A DNA stretch of 64,000 nt from Hysterangium stoloniferum (lineage: Eukaryota > Basidiomycota > Agaricomycetes > Hysterangiales > Hysterangiaceae), in the NCBI GenBank assembly GCA_015178975.1, contig WHVD01000244.1:33569-97568 (forward strand), in the 5' to 3' direction. Shown here piece by piece: positions 13,501-23,600 of the stretch (within the stretch, counting starts at the first letter, position 1; each line of letters opens with the position of its first letter). Under the pieces are notes generated by a model that was not told the DNA's origin, did not search any database, and was given only the letters and a program-made list of their open reading frames with translations. A program made the position numbers and the translations under genes.

Positions 13501-13981
13501 CATGGTGGCAAAACAACGGTCTTAAGGGCCTGAGTTAAACAGCATGTTATGCAGGACATACATGGTACGTTTCCTCCAAATACGGTTTCTTTCGATGATT
13601 ACTGACCCCTACAATATAATCATTTTAGTGGCAAAGCATTCGCAGCATGAGAAACAATGTCTGACAACGTAACACCTTACCAACCCACCACTACCACCAC
13701 TACCATCACTATAACAAATGTGATATGGTATGGGTGGTGAAGTCGAAGAGGAGCTCCCACCCCTTTTCCTTCTGCACCATCAATGAGGTGGCGATAGATA
13801 AGAGCTGGACTTGATTCTGGGGCGGGGTGGGATCAATGGGGAAAAGAAGGGGTAGAACCAAATCGCGGTATTTTTCTTGTATATGTAGTTAAATATCGCC
13901 ACATTGGATGTATTTTAAACCAATCTATGTGAATGATCACTTTGAAAAAGTCACTGTATTCGTGTATTGTCTCAGATTGAT
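10585..13981. other. Non-coding part of the Crypton-like element upstream of the recombinase
   Basis: The segment 10600-10780 is GC-rich. The segment 10840-11340 is AT-rich, with repeated gatttaccg motifs around 11106-11205 that resemble subterminal repeats. The segment 11341-13560 has only short or low-complexity frames, including the proline-rich 12072-12743 frame, which is a by-product of the tandem repeats. I found no recognisable second gene. A split N-terminal exon of the recombinase cannot be ruled out. Confidence 0.5.
11930..12550. repeat. Imperfect CT-rich tandem repeat
   Basis: A unit containing cacggtacccccgtatcg, then ccatctccactccaag, then cacgtcgtgatcgaggac recurs near 11939, 12212 and 12376, with partial copies near 12137 and 12514. 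Spacing is irregular (about 164 and 273 bp) because (CT)n tracts at 12172-12192 and 12476-12490 vary in length. Confidence 0.8.
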
Positions 13982-14036
13982 TTATTGAGTAACAAGGGCA
14001 AAGTTTGCCTCCGCCTTCTCAAGGTTTGTCAAAGGG

Positions 14037-16483
14037 ATGTCGCCAAAGTTGAAGCACATGCATACAACTACTTCAACGAAGAAATGTGGCCATTCTATGA
14101 CAAAAAATAAGCCAAAGCCGGCAAGACTGTCCGTTGCTGAGTTAAAAACGGTCAAAGACGTCTCAATGAAAGAGCACGGATTTGCCAAAACTACAAATAT
14201 TAAATATAACCAACGGCTTCGTGAGGCAAGAATGTGGTTGAAGGAGCTGGTGGAAACCGAACAATCCCCGACTATTCCTCCAGGGGCTAATGAACTAGGT
14301 TGCCACCTAGGCAGTTTTGACTGGACGCCAGGAGAGCTAGAAGGCGCTTTCAACAATATACCAACTCGGGCTTCACCTTGGATTCTTGGATTATTCATTG
14401 CATACAAGTGCTTCACCCAGAAGACTAAAGTGACAACAGCATGGCAGATACATGCAGCATTCAAACAGGTGTGGGAAACTGTGTATGTAAAAATAAAACT
14501 ACTCGTGTCTTCTTCTACTGATGTTGTATGGTACATATATATATATAATTAGGGACCCTAACGGAAGATGGTCTGGCCCCTGGCGGTGGGATCACGAGAA
14601 AGGGACTGGTTGTGGCAATCCAGCCAATTCTCGAGATGTCGAACGCATCATTGACGCCATCAAACGGCGTGACGGAAACGAGGGAAGCCGTTCACACTCC
14701 ACGGCAATGACGAAGCAGGATATGGACAAAATAATTCAATGGTCAAATCAACTCTGTCCAGATTCGATGCTAGAAGAACTGGGGAAGCTATCCCAGGGAG
14801 AATACTGGAAGGAACTTCCCTTTGTAGTGAAGCACTTTATGATGCGTGCATTTGCTACAAGCGGATTCACCCTATGGACCCGGTGCGTCTTTGTAGCTAC
14901 ATATTAATAGAAGTGAAGTGCCCGCGAATTTGAACTATTTAATTTATTTCAGAAATTTCGAACTCGCCAAGCTACAGTATAAACATATCACCCTAGACCT
15001 CAAGACGAATGACGATTACAAATACGCCTACTTCAAGGTCTCTTTACTCGATAGGAAGAACTGGGCTCACCATCAAACCAGGGATGAAATTATACACGGT
15101 TAGTTCACTCTCTCTTTGAATGACCCACTCTGATGTATATATTTTAATTTGGAAATGAATTACAAAAAAGGGCACGAATATCATATATACGAGCAGCCGG
15201 AGAATCCAAATATCGACATGCACTTCCACTTTCTTCGATGGCTCCAATTTTCCAACCAATTCATCTACCACCGTCCGCTGGAAGCGGACGACTATATTTT
15301 CCCTGCCATAGGCTCGAATGGAATTGCCCGGATTGAGACTCCCATTCCCCACGATACCATTCAAAAATGGCTCGACGAGTTTGTTGAGGCATGCGAGATC
15401 AATTTAGGTCGAGGCCGGCTGACCACGCACTGTTTTCGCCGAGGTGGAGCGCAGTATCGTTTTATGTACGCACACTTTGGGAAGCGATGGAGTCTGGCAA
15501 TCATTCAATGGTGGGGAGGGTGGGCTGAAGGAGAACACGTATGTAGGCTTTATTTTTTTAATGTTTTGGAACAGATATCTAACCAACCTCTAACTAAACC
15601 CCCTAACCCAACCCCTAACCCCACAATAATCACAGCGGGACACCCTGATTCGGTACCTTTTGGATGAACTATACCATTATGAAGAATCACACGGCGATGC
15701 ACTCCGGCCGATCTCTCACGAAGCCGATAAGTCCTTTCTCAGCGAACACGTCGAGTCACGGCCACCTTCCAAATCTGAGCTACGTGAGATGATGGTGGCA
15801 CAGGCAAAAGCACTCGAAGAAAAAATCCTCACTTCTTTAACTGCTGCCCCCATCGCCTTTGCTGCTTCAGGCGACACAAATACCGGCCACGCAGCAGCAG
15901 GGGACAATCCTGGCCCACATTCTCGAACATCCCAAATGACACCAAACGAGATCAATGCGAACGCAAACACAAAAAACCCTGCCATGCTCACCTTGCCAGA
16001 AAACCGCAGGCTGTGTATACCCTCAATCGCACGGAAAGGCCCACTCCATTTGCGCTGGAAACAGATAATTCACGATTGGGAAAGTGCCGATCCATCCCGT
16101 GGCCATTATGTCCCACTCAAGGATTGGGATCCTGAGTGGTTGAGAGGAGAAAATCGAACGACGTTCGGCGTAAAGTACCGCCAAAGAAAGCTCGTCGCGA
16201 TGGAATATATTGAAAGGCGAGTCAGGTCTCACAGTTCATCTCCATCTATCTACAGTATCTCACTCAGTGCCGTTCCTTGCTTGATTTTCTCAATTCACCA
16301 CATTCACCGTTGCGCAGATGCCAGCAAGACGACACTGTATTTCTCACCAAATGGCCGGCCGCCCATGAAGGTCCCAAGAAATTGCTCGAAGCAATCACGG
16401 ACGATCTGAAGGACAGGGAGGTCATCAAGTCGCGAAAAAGCCATAAAGGTCAAATCAAAAATAAAAATAAAAATAAAAAATAA
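14037..16483 (+). CDS. Crypton-type tyrosine recombinase with GCR1-like DNA-binding domain (6 exons)
   Basis: This gene probably encodes the integrase/transposase of the surrounding element, a nuclear enzyme that cuts and joins DNA through a Tyr nucleophile. The model joins 14037-14482, 14553-14882, 14953-15098, 15171-15538, 15636-16225 and 16318-16483. All joins are in phase (2046 nt, 681 aa). The catalytic set is visible: Arg-I in LWTRNFELAKLQ (its codon is split by intron 2), the hairpin Lys in SLLDRKNW, HxxR as THCFRRGGAQ, a Trp in WWGGWAEGEH, and the Tyr in IRYLLDEL. After a variable linker comes a GCR1_C-like block (PLKDWDPEWLRG, then KYRQRKLVAMEYIE). The C-terminus is Lys/Asn-rich. Intron 3 uses an unusual AAG acceptor and intron 5 a GTCTCA donor. 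The start at 14037 is the first ATG of the open frame, and an upstream exon is possible. All catalytic residues are present, so it could be active. Confidence 0.78.
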
Positions 16484-16518
16484 AAATAAAAATTCATGAC
16501 ATGATATACGCAACAACG

Positions 16519-16608
16519 CCACCCATCGTTTGAATCATTATATTACACTAAGTCATTTCAGTCCCACCCATCGTTTCAATCATTATATTACACTAAGTCA
16601 TTTCAGTC
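16519..16608. repeat. 45-bp tandem duplication
   Basis: Two nearly identical 45-bp copies (16519-16563 and 16564-16608) contain acccatcgttt and attacactaagtcatttcag. They lie just downstream of the recombinase stop. An A-rich (aaaat)n tract precedes them at 16455-16492. Confidence 0.9.
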
Positions 16609-17303
16609 TCAGTGTCAATTTTATACACCCAGTCACAAACACAAGCCGTTTCAATCCGAATTTATTTATACTATTTTAATATACGGACAAAACAATCGAT
16701 TATGTACCACGACGATAAAAGTTTGGTTGAGGGGGGAAAGGGGGGCGCGCGCGCGCTCACTAAGGCAGGTTGAAGGTGGGGTTGGATTGGAGAGGAGGGC
16801 GCAGTAGCGGCAAGGGGAGCGAGTGGAGCGAGTGGAGGGGAGCGGAAGTGGAAACCCAAAAACACCAGGAGGAAGAAAAAAGGGAGAGAGATCAGTAATC
16901 GGCATAATAATCAAAGCAGATAATCACTCATCACTGGCTGGCAAAAGCAAACGCATTTCTCATCGACAAATAGGACCAAAGAAACCGGGCGAGTTGAAGA
17001 TGGGGTGTGGCTCAAGTAGTCGAGTACAGCCTGTAGAAAAGGAGACCATGTGGAGTGTGCATGGTTTGCTTAAACGAGAAAGTACGCACTAACGATGTGA
17101 ACGAGAGAATGTGTGGAAAGTCTTCAGCCATCCGTGATGGAGAACCTTGGCTGCTCGGCAGACATGGTGCAATTATGTGTTCAAGTTGCTTAAACGAGAG
17201 GAGAGTTGTTTTTGGTGAAGAGTAAGCTGGCTTGGGTGAAAGCCAATATGAGTTCGTGTCATAATGTTCGAGGATGTCTGGCTCACCTGCACCTGAAGGC
17301 CCC

Positions 17304-17510
17304 AAGGAGAGGGAGAGGGAGGGAGAGAGAGAGAGAGAGAGCCAGGCCGAGAGAGAGAGAGAGGGAGAGGGAGAGAGCCAGGCCAAGGGAGGGAGAGAGA
17401 GGGAGAGCCGCCAGGCCGCCAAGGGAGGGAGAGAGAGGGAGAGCCGCCAGGCCGCCGAGAGAGAAGGGAGAGAGAGAGAGAGAGAGAGAGCCGCGAGAGA
17501 CGGAGGGCGG
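17304..17510. repeat. GA-rich microsatellite block
   Basis: This is a degenerate (GA)n/(GGGA)n tract with repeats of gccaggcc. Long frames on both strands here (Arg/Glu-rich or Ser/Leu-rich) are low-complexity artefacts. The segment 16610-17300 and the GC-rich 17510-17790 hold no supported gene. Confidence 0.85.
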
Positions 17511-17871
17511 TGTGTGTGGTGGGGAACGAGGGGATGAGTGAGGACGCTCACATCGGGTCCAGCAGGCCGGCCCCGAGAGCAAGACAGGACGGACAGGACG
17601 GAGGGCGGTGTGCGTAGGGGAACGAGGGGGGGTTCGTTTTTGAAACCAGGTCACGTGTGCGGGGTGGGCCGTGGCGGGGTGCGCCGGGTGGTCGGGTAAG
17701 GCGGCCGGCCACCTGACTCGAGCCGACTCGCGTCACCACCCGACCACGCGGCGCACCCCCCCCGCGCCGCGGTAAATCTGGCGAAGTAAGTCCTTAGGTG
17801 TTATCATTTACAAAAACAAACAAACTCATATGTATTTGTAGCTTAAAGTTGCTATTAGGTAACGTATATAT

Positions 17872-17893
17872 AGCGAATCGCATATCGCTGAGA
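17872..17893. other. Second copy of the palindromic site, right end of the Crypton-like element
   Basis: The 22 bases are identical and in the same orientation as 10562-10583. They are flanked by a direct repeat of 15-16 bp, cttaaagttgctatta, at about 17842-17857 and 17894-17909, placing the site between two short repeats 17 bp inside the right boundary. Confidence 0.5.
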
Positions 17894-19256
17894 CTTAAAG
17901 TTGCTATTACATTCTTGAGGGTGTCCTTTTGTGTTGTGTTAATAAATTTAGTAATAAGATTTTAGAGTACATCAAAATGAGATATTTAGTCAATGGATTT
18001 GAAATGTTTCTGAAATTTAGAATTTTGCACACTACAAAATTCATCGTGCTCTACGTGTCACTCTGGAGATAATCTGTGTACGAAGCCGCAAATCAAAGTT
18101 GCATGATTTGACTGTTACATGTTGAGCAGTGAGTGGGTGAGCACAAATATGAGCAAAGGAATTACTGGCAGGTAACTACATGTGAAGCAATAGCAGTGAT
18201 ACATATAGTATTATGCTAAACTGTGGGATTCATGGTCTTGTTAGCCAAAACCGTTGTGTTTGTGTCGACAATGAGTCTCAGAATATTTACTATTAATCTC
18301 ATATAGGTGTCCCCAAGTTCATTTATTGTAATGTACAACCACTGTAGTAAGAAAATGCACTTGAATGAAGTGTTCTAGACGCTGTTATCCACTGTCAAAA
18401 ACACTTTCCTTAAGTGTACAAACATTGCGCAGAATGCTGCAAATTCCCTACAATGGAATATAAATTTACAAAATCAAGTTAAATGGCCATATATCTATCG
18501 CACATTTTATCGGTGCCGAAGGATGATTGGCTTCGGAGGCAGGTCAACCTTCGGTCTGTGCTAGGAACAACTGCAAGCAAACCATAATATTAATCCCTCA
18601 CCCACATGTTCGGAACTGAACATCCAACTACAGTGTAAATCGAAAATTATTAAGCCGTGGATTGTTTCAAATAGATCTATAATTCTCGTTTTCAATCGAC
18701 AAATCAATCTAGCATTGCTTTTCGAGGGTTGCGGAAGGATTCTTTACGCTGCTCTGGACTGAAACTATCGTTTATTGGCTAGCGCCCATTGAAACGCATA
18801 CTCGGGTTCTCCCTGGGACGCCCAGAAATATTCATCCTTTCCTTGCATCGGCAGATGTAGCCCGGGATCGGGATTTCAAGGTCAAGGGCTGTTCGTCTTA
18901 CCGGGAATTCTATCTGTGACCAGGAAAATTTCATAATACAAACTCCCACGACCATGCCCAAGAACCAAGGACTGAACAGGCAATTGGGTGAATATAAGGA
19001 ACCTTTTTAGTCTCTTGTCGCTCATATTATTATATTTACGATGGTTCGTAATCTAGAAGAGGTGTCGACATTGGCATTTTCATACAAAGTCTTCCCACGC
19101 TAGGATCCACTGTATATCTTTGTTTGCTTCTTTAGATCTGCCCGGGCACCCATGTTGCTCGTGGTGTGAGGAACCTTAAGGTGTATGTGCATGACTTAAT
19201 TTTATTGTAAGACCCCACTAGGTGCCCTTAGAAAGATGATGTCTAGGATGAGTATG

Positions 19257-19535
19257 TCTAAGGTTCGGCTTTAAAGATAGCGTAATCCTTCGGTTTGAGC
19301 TTCTTACGAAGAGGAACGAGCAGAGTAGGAATAGGCTCCAATTCGAAATAACTGCTGTAGCTAATGGGTGGCTTCCCTATTTATGCCAGCATTCGTAGAC
19401 TAAACCCCCTAGCGACAGATAATAGAAATGAAACAGTGTAATGATCGGAAATTTATCTAACCTCTCTTTACCCTCTGAGACAACGGCGGTAGACCGCTCC
19501 GTGCCAAGTCCGCCACCAGGTCCGCTCCCGTTACA
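19257..19535 (-). mobile_element. Solo LTR (279 bp), copy A
   Basis: The element is flanked by gtatg at 19252-19256 and 19536-19540. Unit 1 has the uninterrupted site (gatgagtatgtacgg near 550-566). Read on the minus strand it begins TGTAACGGG and ends at a terminus mutated from TGTAAGG to TCTAAGG as read on the plus strand. It has the same length and sequence family as 51151-51429, which sits at a different position of the macro-repeat. A TATA-like cataaatagg is internal. Confidence 0.85.
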
Positions 19536-20207
19536 GTATGTACGGGTAGTGCAAGTCTGCAATGTGCTATAAATGCCAAGTGATTGTAAGTAATACCGTA
19601 ATTAACCGATTTGTACCCCGTGTGCTCTCGAGTCCATTTCCACTGGATCGGGATTTAGTCCCAAGTCTTCCCGAATCAAGGTGTACACATTACCAACCGC
19701 CTCATTCAGAAGTCATTCATTAAGAATGAACTTCTGCACAAATCTCTTGATAGTCTCCTTACTGACGCCACCTTCACCCCACGCCTTCGCCAGCTCCTCC
19801 CCCATTCTCTTTGTGATATTCGTATAAGGGTTAGGAGAAGCAGAAAGTCTGCATCGGCCTCAAAAAGAAACGTACAAAAGGAATTTCCAGGTCCAACAGT
19901 CTCAATATCATCGCCCACACGTACTCGGATTCAGAAAACACTGCCAAATGTGATTCTATGGTGTTCAGAACACCGCAAGGACTTGAAATGAAGGAAGCAA
20001 GTAATCACAGACATCAACCAAAGAATGCTTCCCAGATTTCTCGAAGCCCATAACTAAATGTGCATAGACTTTCGCATCAGAGCTACTTGTGGATGGCCTT
20101 GTAGTTGAGCGTGACATAGGGGTGGTACCCGCCTCAGCCGTGACTCCTGGGGCAAGCACAGGTACGGCTTTCAGCATTTCATTTTCCGCCCCACTCACTG
20201 TCCCTGT

Positions 20208-20638
20208 TGTTAATTAGTAGACAAGATTTCGAAAGGGTAGAGTCTATTTGCGAAGCTCAGTGAGTGAGTGAGTAAACTCCACTATGTATTATAGTACCTG
20301 TTTGTGAAGCTACAAGATATTTTAATGAGTAATAGAATAATAATGAATGACTGCGCATATACCTCAGTGAGTGAGTGAGTAAACTCCACTGAGGTATATG
20401 GCGAAATATCACGACTTTTTATCTAATTTCTAATTATTTTAGGAGAGATATTAGGAGAGTAAATAGGGGAAATTTAGATACTCGAAGTTTCTAGTCGATT
20501 GCATCATTAAGGAGAAATTCGTGATTAGGAGTTATTCCCCCCTTGACGGCACCTCAATATATGCACATATATGCACATACATTCGTCATTGTAGATTTGA
20601 TTCCGATTTAGGTTTATGCGAAGACTTGATTACTAACA
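20208..20638 (-). repeat. 3' LTR of the copia element
   Basis: The LTR is 431 bp with TG...CA ends. It contains a near-perfect inverted repeat (catatacctcag / ctgaggtatatg) around 20355-20401 and a direct repeat of gtgagtgagtaaactccact. It matches 25494-25920. Confidence 0.95.
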
Positions 20639-20650
20639 CTTCCCCTCAAG
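20639..20650 (-). promoter_or_regulatory. Polypurine tract of the copia element
   Basis: The minus strand reads gacttgaggggaag immediately before the 3' LTR, the expected position of the plus-strand primer. Confidence 0.7.
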
Positions 20651-23600
20651 TCAAGTATTGATAAGACCGAGTTTTGATGTAAAATAGATGAGTTTTGGGC
20701 GAGGTAAAGCTTTGGTGAATATGTCTGCTGTCATATCTTTGGTAGGACAATATGCGAGTGTAACTGTGCCATTCTCCACAATTTCATATATGAATTTGTA
20801 TTGTATGTTGATGTGCTTTGTTTGTCCTTGAAATCTGTTATTCTTCGATATGATAATAGCGGCTTGATTGTCGCAATGGAGTGTGATTGATTTTGTAAAT
20901 GGATGAAAGACTTCATTCATGAATTTGCGAATCCAGCATGCCTCTTTGATGGCATATGTGGCTGCAACGAATTCGGCCTCGGTGCTAGATAAAGTTACGA
21001 GTCTTTGTTTGTTTGAACTCCAAGAGAATGCTCCACCATTTAATAGAAAACAATAGCCTGACATCAAATGTCGATCTGGTTGTTGTCCCCAATCTGCATC
21101 TGTATATCCTGTTATTCCACTCTCGTTCCTTCCCAATATTAATTTGAAGTCTCATGTTCCCTTCAAATATTTCAGTACTCTTTTTGTTGCTTCCCAATGT
21201 ACTCGTCCCGGATTCTCCATGAATTGAGATAAGATAGACACTGCGAAAGCAATATCTGGCCTTGTACCCATTGCAGCCCACATTAATGAACCAATGGCTT
21301 CGCGATAAGGAATGTTCTTCATATTTTCGCGTTCTTTTGGTGTGGTCAGACATTGTTCTTTTGATAATAATGGTTTGGGGTCCATAGGCAGTGTGATTGG
21401 AACTGCATCTTGTAAATTGAAACATTTGATGATCAAGTTGATATATGCGGTTTGTCCGAATGAGATTGTATGCACTTTTATATCGTATTTGACCTCTATA
21501 TTTAGTAACCAATGTAATTCACCCATATCCTTCATTTTAAAATGCGATTTGAATTGCTCCTTTGTTTGAATTATTCCTTCGTTTGTGTTTGCAGTGATGG
21601 TGAGATCGTCCACAGCTACTGCAATGATGATAATACTGTGTTCCACTCGTTTGTAGAATACGGCTGGATTGGATAGTGAGCAAGTAAATCCCATTTTATT
21701 CATCACCTTGCTGAGTAGCTTGTACCATTCTCTGCCTGACTGTTTTAAACCGTATAGAGCCTTTTTCAATTTGAGTACTTTCAATGGTGGACCTTGAGGA
21801 AATCCCGGTGGTTGGTGCATATACACCGTTTCTGTAAGCTTTGCATTTAAGTATGCATTGTTGACATCCATTTGCTCTATAGGCCAACCGTTCTGGGCTG
21901 CTGTGCCTGTGATAAGCCTCAGTGAGGCCAAACAAACAATTGGAGAAAACATCTCTTCATAGTCCGTCCCAAATACTTGTGTAAAGCCTTGAGCTACTAG
22001 TCGTGCCTTATATGTATTGATGTTTCCATTCACATCGTGTTTTATTCTTAACGTCTATTTAGAACTGACTATATTGATTCCTTTGGGTTTGTCGACGAGT
22101 TCCCAGGTGCCTAAATCGTGTAAGGCCTTCAACTCCTTTAAAAATGCCGGCTTCCACAATGGCCAATCATTTCCTCTCATAGCCTCTTCCACTGTAGCTG
22201 GTACACCTTCTTGAATGTTTGCAACCATCCCTATCATTTCTAATCTCTCGTTGTCCATCCTGTCTGTAAACTCCATCCATTCCAATGGGCTATATGCGTC
22301 TGTATACGAAATGTTTTTATCAACCATAATTGGCAGCTCACTTGGACTATCTTCCCATAAAATTGAGTCTTCATCAAAACCGTTTTCGTCTTCTAATATA
22401 ACACATGTAGCTTTTCCGAATTCTTCTGGTACTTGTAGTCTTGGAGAAAATTCGATCTGACTAGAACCTGCGGTACCTTCCCCTTGTCTAAGACGGTGCA
22501 TATAATCAGATGGAAATCTGGTTCTTGAACTTCGTCTCAATTGCTCTTGAGGTAAGGATTCCGTAGTTTCTGGTAGCTCTGGAATGCTAACTTGAGGCGA
22601 TTCGGGCAATGGTACGTCTGTGGGCATTTGAGGAAGTATTTTGTATGTTTTGGGCTCTAGATCCCTTCCTGATACGAGTATAGGAGCCCCAGCTTGCTTG
22701 GGGAATGCCACATTTCGTTCTATGGTCACGGTTCGTTTGTCTGGCCAATATATGCGGTGACCTTCACTGTTAAAACTGTACCCGACCCAGTGGCCTTCTT
22801 TTGCCTTGGGTCCTAGTTTACCTCCCTCTGGCTCCATCCTCACATATACCATCTCTCCCCATTCTGGTAAGTCACTTAGATTTGGCTTCTTGTTATGAAG
22901 TAACTCATATGGTGTTTTTCCATCGAGAGCTGATGTTGCAGTTCTATTCTTCAGATAAACTGCATGTTGTATGCACTCGCCCCATAGGAACTTGGGCAGA
23001 TTCACAGCGATGAGCATCGATCAAGTGTGTTCGACTAATGTTCGATTTAGTCTCTCTGCGACACCATTCTGTTGGGGAGTATCGTGAACAGTTAATTGCT
23101 GGAGGGTTCCGCGTGAGGATAGATAATCTTTAAACTCATTGCATGTATATTCGCCCCCATTGTCTGATTGTAACTTCTTAATTGTAGTGTCTCTTTGTTG
23201 ATTTAAAAATGCCTCGTATGCTTTGTACTTTTGGAATGCTTCTCCCTTTGTTTTCATCAGGTAGGTTTTTGTTTCCCTTGTGAAATCATCAGTAAATGAT
23301 ATATACCATCTACAACCTCCGATGGTTTGAACTTCAGATGGCCCCCATACATTGGTGTGTATCTTCTGGCCTTGAGATTTGGCTCATTCTGATTTCCGAA
23401 CCTTTGGAATTGGTTCTTGAGTAATCTTTCCTTTGATACAGGCTTCACAAAACTCGATAGGCTTCGAGTGATCTAACGTAATTCCTTCGATTGTCCCATT
23501 TTCGACCATTCGCTTCGCAGCAGCTGGTGCTATGTGTCCCATACGTGTATGCAGCTCGTTTATTGTCATTGTAGTGTAGGCGTCATTTTGTAGATTATTG

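Larger units (their letters stand above)
10422..17910 (+). mobile_element. Crypton-like element (7.49 kb) carrying a tyrosine recombinase
   Basis: The element lies between two copies of attct (10417-10421 and 17911-17915). The inverted copy (about 52075-52110, read in reverse) continues from ...actcccattct directly into ...ggtgtcc, an empty site, so the insertion boundary is precise. There is no convincing terminal inverted repeat. Absence of inverted repeats with a short flanking direct repeat is what Cryptons leave, and the only recognisable gene inside is a tyrosine recombinase with a GCR1-type domain (14037-16483). The rest is CT- and GA-rich repeats, AT-rich stretches and unassigned sequence. 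A nested composite of two elements cannot be excluded, because a site near the left end recurs near the right end. Confidence 0.7.
104..18828 (+). repeat. Macro-repeat unit 1, forward array, interrupted by insertions
   Basis: This is a large duplicated segment. The sequence around 112 recurs at about 18837 in the same orientation. The whole segment also recurs in reverse complement across 45318-57720. Subtracting the 7.49-kb insertion at 10422-17910, the solo LTR at 9859-10250 and their target duplications leaves a period of about 10.83 kb. The unit contains, in order, unassigned frames (about 150-2300), a decayed transcription-factor gene (2304-4700), non-coding sequence, an intact 567-codon gene on the minus strand (7219-9157), and sequence matching 50950-52940. 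Identity was judged by eye and not computed. Confidence 0.85.

Noticed and set aside
17012-17654. Long Ser/Leu-rich and Arg/Glu-rich frames on both strands
   Set aside because: They are the GA microsatellite read in several frames.
10585-17800. Terminal inverted repeat based on ccagatttacc near both ends of the recombinase element
   Set aside because: The match is only about 11 bases, lies inside the mapped insertion boundaries, and the motif recurs at 11106-11205.
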